A stretch of DNA of 64,000 nt from Bemisia tabaci. Its lineage: Eukaryota > Arthropoda > Insecta > Hemiptera > Aleyrodidae. This document shows positions 1 to 9,674 of this stretch, one piece after another (position 1 is the first letter of the stretch; every line of letters starts with the position of its first letter). A program made the translations under genes and the position numbers. The stretch is taken from NCBI RefSeq assembly GCF_918797505.1, contig NC_092797.1:13963372-14027371 (forward strand). Reading direction: 5' to 3'. A model generated the notes under the pieces. The model was given only the letters and a program-made list of their open reading frames with translations, did no database searches and had not been told where the DNA came from.

Positions 1-207
1 TGGATCTAGAGTCCAGACTCTTAAAAACATCGACACGAAAAAGTACTCTTGATTCAATCAGAATCTAGCTTAGATCAAGAACCAAGCCTCTTAATTTAAG
101 CGGATTTCGTTTTGATTCAAACAAAAATCCGATTGAATCAAGAGTATTTTTTCTTGTCGATGTTTTCAAGAGTCTGGACTCTAGATCCAATGTGCTTTTT
201 TCCAGTG
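1..207. repeat. Foldback MITE, family F1, copy 1 (cut by window edge)
   Basis: The two halves are near-perfect reverse complements (left half has gagtccagactcttaaaaac, right half the inverse), with a short A/T-rich centre. The right end reads TTTTTTCCAGTG, and the second copy at 6418-6645 shows the matching left end CACTGGAAAAAA, so about 20 bp of the left end lie outside the window. No coding content; the small ORFs crossing it are shadows. Class (probably a non-autonomous DNA transposon) is inferred from the terminal inverted repeats. Confidence 0.75.
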
Positions 208-672
208 AATAAGAATTTTCAGGGAAATTTGTGAATATCTCTCCTCTGTTTTTCAAAGGGTTTCGATCGTAATTTGATCTAAAAATTTTGAAGATTTCAA
301 AAAAAAATATTCATGATTCTCTTCTAAAATAAAGATTTTAAGATTCTCCAAGAAGGATTTTGGCAACTCTCGAATGTACATACGGCGTTTATCCTTAGCA
401 CGGTAGCACAGTGCGTCGTTTCCCGGAGGAAGGAGCGTAACTCCATTCCAAGGTTGCAGAATTGACTCACGCGATTCAATTCTTTTCAGAATATACGAGT
501 GAAATTCTGGTGAAAAATTTTCCTGATTTCTGCCTAAGATTTGAAGAAAAATCGGTGAAATTTCCAGCTCAAACTGCCCGAGGTTCTTCCGGTAAAAATT
601 CACTTTGCGAGGGGAAATTTGGCAATACTGAAAAGTAGTTACGTCTTTTCGTGAGGAAAACGACGAGTGAAC
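208..672. other. No confirmed gene; probable dispersed repeat with a 141-aa minus ORF
   Basis: An open frame of 141 codons runs on the minus strand from 678 to 253. It has no recognisable domain, no splice or promoter context that I can support, and it extends into the MITE beginning at 673. The stretch near 395-470 (a 'gcacggtagcacagtgcgtc' block followed by 'ggagcgtaactccattcc') looks like a dispersed hemipteran repeat that I half remember; this is memory, not a search result. I treat the ORF as unproven. Confidence 0.35.
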
Positions 673-790
673 TTGCAATTCGGAACTTTAAATTCTAGCC
701 CCGGTTTAAAAATAACGTATGTACCATTAGTTTTCCTATGCACATAAGTGTTTTTCCAGAGGAGCCAGAATTTATGGTTCCAAATTGCAA
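673..790. repeat. Short palindromic MITE, family F2, copy 1
   Basis: Ends are inverted repeats: ttgcaattcggaac at the left and gttccaaattgcaa at the right, with internal aattctag / agaatt. A second copy with the same internal sequence (cataagtgtttttccagagg) lies at 7217-7337. About 118 bp and non-coding. Confidence 0.75.
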
Positions 791-1509
791 AATGCAGTCC
801 ATTTATCGATGAGATTTTTACGAGAGGATCAACGGTAGTACTTAGCTTCTTTGATTCTTATTTACGAAGATGTGAGCTTTTAAAATTTCCACATCGTTTC
901 CAACCTCTTCTGACACCCCCCCCCCCCCATTCACCCTCCCTTTTTTTCTTTTCACATGATTGAACGATGAAACCTCCTCCACGATTTGACGCGTTTTTAA
1001 AAATGGCAAATTTTTCACCGATGAATTGGACTATTTCTGTCAAACAGAACTACGTGCAATGTGCATCAAGAGATGAGCCCTGAGACCCATGAGAATATAT
1101 GCAAAACAGGGCTCACGTCATAATACACATAGTTCCGTTCGATAGAAATACGTCAAATTCAACCTGTTACTAAGTATACTTATGATCTCAATTGGAGCGA
1201 AATTTCATCCCTCGGGCCTCCCTCATTTGACCTCTCATAATCTCCTGCTTTTATCAGGAAATCTGAAGATTGTTGTCGGTAAGAATCTTAAATAAGAGGG
1301 GTTAGCTTTATGTTAATTTTTCCGACTCCAATATGATGATTTTTTTGAACTGCATTTTCCAAAAAAAAATCGATTTTTCAGCTCCATGCGCTTTTTCTTT
1401 AAAATCTAACAGCGATTTCTTCCTCGAAAATGCCGTGTTTTACTCCTGATATTTTTTTTAAAATGAGAAAGAACAATGTTTTTGTGAGAAAAAAAATTAA
1501 TAGCTTTCA
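791..1509. other. Non-genic stretch
   Basis: I see no exon-like sequence. It contains a C homopolymer near 916-928 followed by a pyrimidine-rich run, and otherwise A/T-rich unique-looking sequence. A regulatory role for the downstream Wnt gene cannot be excluded but nothing shows it. Confidence 0.4.
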
Positions 1510-2340
1510 ACGGGATTTAGGGGGTGGCCACATGGGCCGCGGCCCATGGCGGGAAATTTAGGGGGCGGCAAATTTTGCAATTTTTTTTAAATGTAGTTTT
1601 AAAGAAAAATCGGATTCAGAAAAAAATATACAAACAAGAAAAGGTGACAAAATCTCTCATTTCCTAAGAGAATAACTCTAATTTTGCGGTCTTTCTGTGA
1701 TGCAATAGATAGCACCTCTAATTTGTCGATTTTAGACTGAGAGAGAAACCGAACACGGAATTTGGCCTGGAACAGCGCGGCGCAGAAAGCAATGATTACG
1801 AGAATTTGAGATGAAAAGGAGAAACCCTCGGCGCGGCGCGGCGGTTGGCATGTAACACATATCAGCGCCTACAAGACTGCATGGATACCTCACGCATTGC
1901 GTCAAAGACAGTGCGGTCGCTGCCGCCAACAGCGGGCGGCGTGAAACGCATAGCGCTTACAAGATTGCGTGAATACTTCACGCATTGCGCCGAACACGGT
2001 GTGGTCGGCGTGGCGCGGCGGCGGAGGTTAAAATCATTAAACCAAATTTTGTTTGTTCTTTCATAATTTTTTCGTTCATTTCTTATGAATGGAAGGCCTT
2101 GTCCATTAGAGATAGGTTTACGAAACTTGACTTTCGCGCAAAGTTCCGTGACCTTTTGCCGGTAGTGTTGACAGGGCTTTCCCAAAAAATGTGTTCAACA
2201 CGAATAAACACGTCTTATGCACCCCCCCCCCCCTCTGGCACGTTCACTTGATGGTTTTCATTGATGTTTCAAAACGAATGAGAAGGGGGCGGCAAAATGC
2301 AGGCGGCCCATGGGCGGCAATTAAGTAAATCCGGCCCTGA
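1510..2340. mobile_element. hAT-like non-autonomous DNA element, copy 1
   Basis: Same element as 14980-15806 but in opposite orientation. The right end reads TAAATCCGGCCCTG, the complement of the intact copy's left end; the left end is damaged (cgggatttagggggtggcc without the outer CAGGGC). Palindromic GGGCCGCGGCCC lies near the left end at about 1533-1544, and 'gcggcaaa' blocks lie near both ends. Two copies of a 36-bp GC-rich motif (gcgcctacaagactgcatgg...) sit at 1865-1900 and 1952-1990. No transposase is visible. hAT assignment rests on the CAGGGCCGG terminus and the 8-bp duplication of the other copy. Confidence 0.75.
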
Positions 2341-3105
2341 CTTGAGTAACAATTCAAAACCCCGCCAAAAATAATTTTTTTCGAATTTGCAACCAAAAAA
2401 AAAACCCAAAAAAACGGTCGTGTCAGCTTCAGGAGGAGTCTTAGAAGTAAAGAAAATGAGATATTCTGATAACTCTAGTGGTTCATAAGAAAAAACACTG
2501 GAGCAGAGCATTTTTTTACATCGTCTGGCTTAGGATTTTTCACTCCCCTCAAACTTTTTAACCGTTAGGCGGCGGGACAGGCTGATCAGCGAAAATTGTA
2601 CGAGAAGTGTATCGCACAATATGGGGATGAGATTTGAAAAAGTTAAGGAGCTGGCGCAAGGGATGGAAGCGGAGAAAGTAAAAGAGGAGTAATCCGCGGT
2701 GAAATTTATTTAAACCAACGTCGGAATAAGTTTTTATTGAAAGTCATAAAATGATGCTTGATCAAGCTGGGGGTGAAGGGGACGCGGCGAGCAATAAAAT
2801 AAGATTTTTGTTCCGGATTCGGCACTCTTTTTCATCCTTCGCCACGTTCCTCGTTGCCAACCACCTAATTTTTTTTCGCATTTTCAACTGCCGGCAGTTT
2901 TTTTTTCTTTTTTGAAGTAAAACAAGTTTAGGATTTGTGACATTCAGAAAAATGTTTGCTACTTGAATTTTTCCCGTCAGGGAGAAATTCAAGTATGCAA
3001 ACATTCACCCTCAGGTTGCCTAAAACTTATAAAAATTACGTAAATATACTAAACAGTCCTTTAATTTTACATTTTACTCATCTTCGTTTATGATTATGAA
3101 CATTT
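2341..3105. other. Non-genic stretch
   Basis: No exon or repeat with an internal partner in the window was recognised. Several A and T homopolymer runs are present. Confidence 0.4.
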
Positions 3106-3358
3106 CGACGGTGAAAGTCGGCAATCACATAACTCGTTTGAGGTGTCTGAAAATCTCCGCCTCTACGTCATTTTTTTAAAGGAGAGCAAATTGACATTAT
3201 TTCTTGAAGTTTTTGCAGAATTTTCTTCGCATTGAGAAGAAAAATCATGACGGTTTTAAAGAATTGCCGTTGAGTAGTTTTCCATTTAAAAAATAAAGTA
3301 TGACAGGAAGTCTGCGACGTCGCAAACCGCGTCATGTGATTGCCGACTTGCACCGTCG
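3106..3358. repeat. Foldback MITE, family F3, copy 1 (diverged)
   Basis: Terminal inverted repeats cgacggtgaaagtcggcaat / attgccgacttgcaccgtcg. The interior carries the family hallmark 'aaaataaagtatgacaggaa' followed by 'gtctgcgacgtcgcaaacc'. Other copies are at 7553-7805, 27857-28109 and 35017-35269. The palindromic ends and constant length of about 253 bp are what define the family. Confidence 0.8.
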
Positions 3359-5864
3359 ATTTGGAATACCAGTGTTATTCTCCCAAATCTATATAAACTT
3401 CCGAATTGAAATAGTCTCGTCCACACGTCTTATTTGTGCCCTCTCTCGCCAAGCGCAAAAAGGAAAAATACTTATCGCATAGGAATCTCCTCATTAAGAC
3501 GTTTCTTTCAGGCCATTAAAAATAATTTTGCAATCAATTTTAAGAGTTGTAAACTCCGAGATAAGAACAATTCAATTGCACGTCATGCTTGTTGCATCAC
3601 TCATTTCTGAAGGAATTATTGGACTTGGAAAACAAAAATCCTGTAAAATCCCTCAATGGTTTGGATTCCGAGTTTTCCCCTTAAAATAACTTTTTCAGCC
3701 AAAAATAACATTAGGCTAGCATTCTAGTACAGGTCGCGGACAGTCAAATATTATATGTAAAATAATCGTCTCTAACCAACTTAAATGTTTGCAACTTAAA
3801 TGCTACACTTGAAATGCTTTAATGGGTTTCGTCACTTTGTTTCTCCTTCTTTTTTACAATAAAGCTGTTGGGGACAAAAACGTAAAACTATATTCCGGGA
3901 AGAATTCTCAGGACTGGGCGACTTGACAACCGGAGAAATAGAAGCCCCGAAAACACTTATTTTATGATCATTCCACTCTGGCTTTTCCTCGAGAGCAGAG
4001 GACTCGACGTCGGGATAGAAAATTGAATTGAACCGGACCGAATGAAATTAAGAGAATTGAAATTATTAAGTATCATCGAGGACACCCTTAATCCGACGCG
4101 TTGCTTACAAAGCACTGTTTTAGGTGAGGCCAGACAATGAAATGGCGTGGAAAAAATACAATTTTCCCCGGATGCGTATTACTTTCGCGACCTGCGAACG
4201 GAGAAGAATTCATAAAAATCGAGCAGAAGTTATCAGTTTTTTCCCTTTTGATCCTGTTACAGTTTATTCTTTTGTAACGACGATAACTCTCCGGCCGTTG
4301 ACTTGAAACCGATTCGGAAGCTGTGTTAATTTCATCCTCGAAGCGCGGAGTATGTTCTTTTGCGTTCCTCCGATCTGAAGGCGCATAGACGTATAGATAT
4401 CTCAATGTAACCGCAGTTGTAGATTTATAATCACCTCTATGGGCTTTTTAATTTGAGCTCAATAAAAAACCATTATAATGTGAAAAGAGTTAATGGTACT
4501 TACTAATGACTTTACAACTTCCAGACTTTCACGGCAATTTTAGGGATTAAGGCGAAAAAACCCCGTCGCGTCAACAAACGAGATACTCATTGATGAAAAA
4601 AGGGAAAGCGTCATTTTTCTTTAACCCAGGTCAAACAATGAGGTTTAACAATGAAAAACTTTGAAATATAAGTATGAAAGTAAGATAAATTAAAATGACA
4701 GTTGTATCCGAATAGAATTGATAATATTTAGTCTTAAAAAATATAAAAATATAGAGATTTAATCTTAAATTTTGATTCTTAATGATTTCTTTGACTCTAT
4801 AAGATTCTTAGCCATTTGCATTTTTACACATATATCAGTTACTAGAGCAAGATATAATATATTATATTTATTTATCTGTTTTATTTTTGTATGAACTCGG
4901 ACAACTTTATCACGATTTCGAATCCGTACTAAAATCTCTGTAGATTAAGATTTTACCATAACCGTCTGTTTATTTACATAGTAAAAGGCTGTAAGAAACA
5001 CTTTTCGTCAAAATTCCATACGATAAAATTCGCCTGCGGTAGTTGGCTCTGTTTTAATCAGTTTGAGAAAAGCTGCCCTCGACATTTCCATCACTTGGGC
5101 ACTGCTTTCATCAAAATACAGGTTCCGGTTCCGCTGAAAAATTCTTTTCATGAATTTGAAAATGCAAAGGAAAAGTGAATTCCTTGCCTCTTAACTCCGC
5201 CGGTTTCTTTCAGTCCAACATGAGAACTTAAAGCATCCCTCATTTGCCCGACCTCCCTCTTCTACCTCCTTATTTTCCGTAACATCTTGAGGAACGGACA
5301 AACAATTCTTGCTTTTCGCGAATGGGACTCAATTTTGCAGGGGTGCCAAGTCGACGATCTGAAAATTTCATACGGTCTCATAATCTGTGCCCGGTGCCGG
5401 CGCGTTAGAATGTCTTCCTGGGATACCAGTGTGTAGGCATGAAGCCCAAAGAAATGCGCAGAATGCTCAAGGCTGAGGTTGAGAGGAAATAACGCCTTGT
5501 GATTGCAAATAGGTAACATTTTCTCTTCCATCCTATTTGAAAAAGAGCTTTCCGCCAATAGGCTAGAAAAGTCACATGGGCCATAGGAAATCCTCTGTTA
5601 AATCGTACGTGTAGTTACGTACTATCACTTCCGGGTGAGTTCTTTGCCTGCCTCTTTACATGAAGGCGCTGTTTCCATAAGGCATGGGCTTCGTAATATA
5701 ATTTTTTTTATTTAATTTCGTAAACCCACGAGTAGCGCTATTTGAGCCAAGCTATGCATTATCGGCGCGGATGACGCAAACGCTATACTTTTGAAAACAT
5801 GAAACAAAGAAACATGCATATGAAGAAAAAAAAACACCAAGAAGTGGCCCGAACTGTATGTAAC
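3359..5864. other. Non-genic stretch of 2.5 kb
   Basis: ORFs are all below about 110 codons and have no family resemblance that I recognise. No long inverted repeat was seen. Candidate signal-peptide exon(s) for the downstream Wnt gene were looked for and not identified. Confidence 0.35.
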
Positions 5865-6041
5865 AAGGTGGAGAAATGGTGCTGGGTCCACACCATTTCG
5901 CGGGGAAAACAAAGCCAAGAAGTTCCAAAAATTAAAATTAGAGTTCAAAAATTTAATTTTGACTCTAATTTTAATTTTTGGAACTTCTCGGCTTTGTTTT
6001 CCCCGCGAAATGGTGTGGACCCAGCACCATTTCTCCACCTT
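5865..6041. repeat. Nearly complete 177-bp hairpin
   Basis: The left arm (aggtggagaaatggtgctgg onward) is mirrored almost base for base by the right arm ending in ccagcaccatttctccacct. The arms meet at an A/T-rich core near 5945-5970, so the whole unit is one snap-back palindrome. A smaller inverted repeat (atcagtatgata / tatcatactgat) follows at about 6058-6112. Non-coding; likely MITE. Confidence 0.8.
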
Positions 6042-6417
6042 AAAACTTGCATCTATGTATCAGTATGATAACATGCTGGCACGGAAAACCAGTATTAGCA
6101 TATCATACTGATATCATATAAGAGAATCGGCAAATCAGAAGTTTGGTCGTTATATTTGAGGAACTTGAAGGACAAGGCGATAAGTGCAGTTTTTGACAAA
6201 ATTGAGTTATAAATTATTTCAAGTAAAACTAGTCTTAATGAATTTTCTGTGAGAGATTTCCTCCCAAATTCCAATTTTTATGCATCAAAAAGTCAGCTCG
6301 AACTTTCTTTCCGCCATAAGGATCCATGCAATTTCGACTTTCAAACGCGCATTTCTCGTGATAGCAAAAACTGCACTTATGCGCCTTGTCCTCCAGGCCC
6401 CTCAATTGAAGTCTTAT

Positions 6418-6645
6418 CACTGGAAAAAAAACACATTGGATCTTGAGTCCAGACTCTTAAAAACATCGACAAGAAAAAACACTCTTGATTCAATCAGATT
6501 TAAGCTTAATCAAAAACCAAGTCTCTTAATTTGAGCGGATTCCCTTTCGATTTAAGCTTAAATCTGATTGAATCAAGAGTCATTTTTCTTGTCAATGTTT
6601 TCAAGAGTCTAGACTCTAGATCCAATGTGTTTTTTTTTTCCAGTG
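6418..6645. repeat. Foldback MITE, family F1, copy 2 (complete)
   Basis: Begins CACTGGAAAAAAAAC and ends TTTTTTTCCAGTG; the next 75 bp of each end are also inverted copies, including gagtccagactcttaaaaac. A 228-bp unit with two internal aagctta motifs. No convincing target-site duplication was found. The 212-aa ORF that starts inside it runs into flanking G-rich sequence and is not gene-like. Confidence 0.8.
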
Positions 6646-7216
6646 AACTCTTAGGCGAATTTGATTTTAAAATATCTCTTAAATATTTTTCAAAAATGTC
6701 TCTCGACTGGAAATGTACCTATATCGAGGGGGATCATCCCCCATCAAATGAGGGATTTCCGAGTCGTGTGGCAACGAGCGGAGCAGCGGTGGAGGGTAGA
6801 GTCGTTTGGCGACCGGGGGGGGGGGGGAGGGGGAGGGAGCTTCATGAACTTCTTACACTTTGTTTCGACCCCAAGAAGGCGGCGAGCTCCGACTTGAATG
6901 CGCGCACACAATGCACTCGAGTACTTATTTTCATTTGTAGAGGTTTACTCAAGGCGCACCAACCAGAATGTTTTCATGTTGACATAGAATCAGCCTTTGC
7001 TCGAGGGCCTCTTCAGCGGCCCTCCAACCGCGACCCTTGTCCCGCCGCGGCCGCCCCTCGGCCCTCGCGCTCGGGTCATATGGAACCAATTACGCCTTCG
7101 ACGACAGAATATACTCGTCCAACGTCTTGGTTTTGGCTCCATGCAAAGCCATCCCTGTCTAACTTGTGATTCGGAAGTTGTCGTGACGCTTACTCGCCGT
7201 GCAAAATTGAACTGTA
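6646..7216. other. Locally GC-rich non-genic stretch
   Basis: Richer in G+C than its surroundings, with a G-run block near 6815-6837 and proline/arginine-rich spurious frames from 6990 to 7080. No domain is visible in any frame. Could be an eroded element; nothing firm. Confidence 0.3.
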
Positions 7217-7337
7217 TTTTGCAATTTGGAACTATAAATTCTAGCCCGGTTCAAAAACAACGTATGTGCCATTAGTTTCCCTATGCACATAAGTGTTTTT
7301 CCAGAGGAGCCAGAATTTATAGTTCCAAATTGCAAAA
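7217..7337. repeat. Short palindromic MITE, family F2, copy 2
   Basis: Ends ttttgcaatttggaactata / tatagttccaaattgcaaaa form a perfect 20-bp inverted pair. The interior matches the copy at 673-790. It abuts the left end of repeat R1. Confidence 0.8.
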
Positions 7338-7552
7338 AATTGAAGGGGCTATGTAATTTTGTGTCGACATCTCTTTTTTAACATTTTTAATTTTTTTTCT
7401 TTGCATACAAGAAAGCTGTTATTTACCAATTATTTATTTTCGTTGGATTATGTATGGTTTTTGGAAGTTAACGCATTTAACTTTCAGTTTCGTTTTTTCG
7501 GCGTAAAGTATGATATTTTTACTCTACGCATATGCCCGAATACGCATCATAA

Positions 7553-7805
7553 CGACGGTGAAACTACCAAACCACGTATCTCGTTTGCGGTGTTTAAAAA
7601 TCTCCGCTCACATTTTATTTTTTTGAAGTAGACCAAATCAATATCATTCCTTGAAATTTTCACAGAATTTTCTCCGCACGAAGAGGAAAAATCACGGAAA
7701 TTTTCAAGACTGGACGTTAAGTAGCTTTTCATTTAAAAAATAAAGTATGACAGGAAGTCTGCGACGTCGCAAACCGAGATACGTGGTTTGGTAGTTTCAC
7801 CGTCG
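7553..7805. repeat. Foldback MITE, family F3, copy 2 (inside R1)
   Basis: Inverted ends cgacggtgaaactaccaaac / gtttggtagtttcaccgtcg, followed inwards by cacgtatctcg / cgagatacgtg. Nearly intact compared with copies 1 and 4, and essentially identical to copy 3. Confidence 0.85.
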
Positions 7806-8514
7806 ATAAGTGACCTATGTGCTTCCTAAGTTGCCATTTTTTTCATTCAAATAGATGTAACCGAAATGTTAGATGTGTACTACCTATACTACTTTCATGT
7901 CATTGCTTTATTTATTTATTTACTTTTTGCGTAGGTATATATTGTTATTTTTTGCTGAATTTTGGAGAAAATATTGCTTTAAGAACGTGGAATGTAAATT
8001 AATTTTATTGAAAAAAGAAAATACCATCATTAATTTGGGCGAACAGAGAAAATATACATCAATATTTGGGTCAACATCTCCCTGATTATATAAAGGATGA
8101 ATATATTAGTATTTCTGTATCAAAAAACTTAGCTTTTGTCTTCAGAGATACGATGATTCTAGTCCCAGTCAATTTGTTTTATTGAAAAAACAAAAAAACA
8201 AAAAATAAATAAAAAAAAAAAAAACAACTGAAATGTTAGCATACTATTTTCATGTCTTTCTATTTGTATCAATAGGTACTTTTTGCTTAACTTACGAACG
8301 TTGAATGCAAATTAACTTTATTGAAAAAAGAAAATAACGTCATTAATTTGGGGGAACATGTGGCTGATTATATGAAGGAGGTATATTCCAGTATTTTTGT
8401 TTAACATATTAACTCACGAGAAAATGTTCGTACATTTATCATCTAGTATTAATTATTTTTTGATGATTGGTCTAAAACATTCAATACAACCATTAAAAAT
8501 TATCTCCCATCGCC

Positions 8515-8586
8515 GGGTATCGAACTCCCGATCACCTATTGCCCGCACCTTATCAAAAATATGGGGCGCCTCAGTCGACTAGGCTA
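8515..8586 (-). promoter_or_regulatory. tRNA-like pol III A and B boxes within R1
   Basis: On the minus strand TAGCCTAGTCGAC (8586-8574) resembles a type-2 A box and GAGTTCGATACCC (8527-8515) matches the B-box consensus GGTTCGANNCC well. Spacing is suitable for a tRNA-derived SINE head. The equivalent boxes in the other R1 copy are at 28892-28880 and 28833-28821. A foldable full tRNA cloverleaf was not found, so this is called a tRNA-derived promoter, not a tRNA gene. Confidence 0.6.
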
Positions 8587-8935
8587 TCACAGATCGGCGA
8601 AAGGATGGGAAAAAATAGCATTTAAAAGACTCGGACGATGGGCGGGACTTATCACAAGAGTTGTCCTTGAGCGATTCGGCGATTCGCGTCTTCGTAGCTT
8701 CTGGAGAAATGAGCTAAGCGCCTTTCTCTGTGAGACATTGTTTGCCTATGCTATCATGTGTCTCAAGGTTCATATCAGCAGGCATTTGCCATCGCGGCAG
8801 TAAGCTGAGGCAATATTTCTGTATTCATGGAATAAATCAATGCAGTCCAATTCGAGTACATTCGGATCACATTTTGCGATATGGAAGTGTTGTTTTTGGC
8901 CCATACATAAAAGCACCTATCTGCATTGGGAACAT

Positions 8936-9195
8936 CAAAAAGAGGAGAGGGAGGAAGAACAGGAGACAGAAAAAGAAAAAGAATAGAAAGAGACGAAGGA
9001 AAAGAAGGAAAAATGCAGAAATGAAGATGGAAAAAGGTAAGGGAAATGAGAGAGAAGAAGAGAAGGAAGAGAAATAATCCTTAAAAAGAGAAGCAAAAAA
9101 AGAGGGCAACAGGAAAATACAGGAAATGGGGAAGAAAAGGAAGAAGAAAAATAAGAAGAAAATAAATTCAAGGAGAGGAAGGAGGAGGAGGCATT
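8936..9195. repeat. Polypurine (A/G) low-complexity tract
   Basis: About 260 bp in which the plus strand is almost entirely A and G. It produces spurious Lys/Arg/Glu-rich frames on plus and Phe/Ser/Leu-rich frames on minus. No gene. Such mirror-rich purine tracts can adopt triplex structures; that is general knowledge, not shown here. Confidence 0.85.
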
Positions 9196-9674
9196 CGTCT
9201 CTGTAGTATAACATTAATAGCAAAAACGTGGTTTCTAAAATGAGCCTAGAATATTAGTTCCTAATTACAAAATGAAGTTCATGTATGAGGATAGTTAATG
9301 GACATGAAGGGATCCGTTTTAAATTGGTTCATCTACTTTAGACTAGAGCGTCTATTGACATGTGTCTGTTCTGCTCTCGGACTAGTTCACAATTTTAGAT
9401 CTCCTGCTGTAGAACTCCAAGGGCTCAATGTTAATGAACTCTAAAGATAACGTGCAAGATAACCCGTATTTTCAATTTCTTCGCCGCGCCTTCATTTTCC
9501 AAAATATACTACGAAATGTTCGGGCTGCAGCAATAGTTATCTATTCGAATAAATGAAGGGAACTTTTATTTGATGAAACACGAGGGCGCATATTCCTCAC
9601 GGAGGTATCTGCATTTTGTCGATATATTGCTCGCCTTGCCATGTTTCACAGTAAGACCTTTTTTCTGATTTTAG
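9196..9674. other. Upstream flank/intron of the Wnt gene
   Basis: No coding exon recognised. It ends in a normal acceptor (ttttctgattttag) just before 9675, so at least its 3' part is intron of the Wnt gene. Confidence 0.45.

Larger units (their letters stand above)
7338..8841. repeat. Dispersed 1.5-kb repeat R1, copy 1
   Basis: Matches 27642-29125 in the same orientation, almost base for base over the first 1.15 kb, then with more divergence. It contains a complete F3 MITE (7553-7805) at the same internal position as in copy 2. Near its right part the minus strand carries tRNA-like pol III control boxes (see separate entry). Identical small ORFs in both copies are best read as chance frames in a recently amplified repeat, since they lack known domains. 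Confidence 0.85.

Noticed and set aside
6531..7169. 212-aa plus frame
   Set aside because: Starts inside an F1 MITE and crosses a G-run; no domain and composition changes abruptly along it.
7359..8085. Small frames conserved between the two R1 copies
   Set aside because: Conservation reflects near-identity of the whole repeat at the DNA level; the frames are short, A/T-driven and without homology that I can see.
8505..8600. tRNA gene on the minus strand
   Set aside because: A and B boxes are present but I could not build a cloverleaf with acceptor and anticodon stems, and the sequence is repeated in R1; a tRNA-derived repeat is the better call.
8867..9223. 118-aa Phe/Leu-rich and Lys/Arg-rich frames
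   Set aside because: Artefacts of the polypurine tract.
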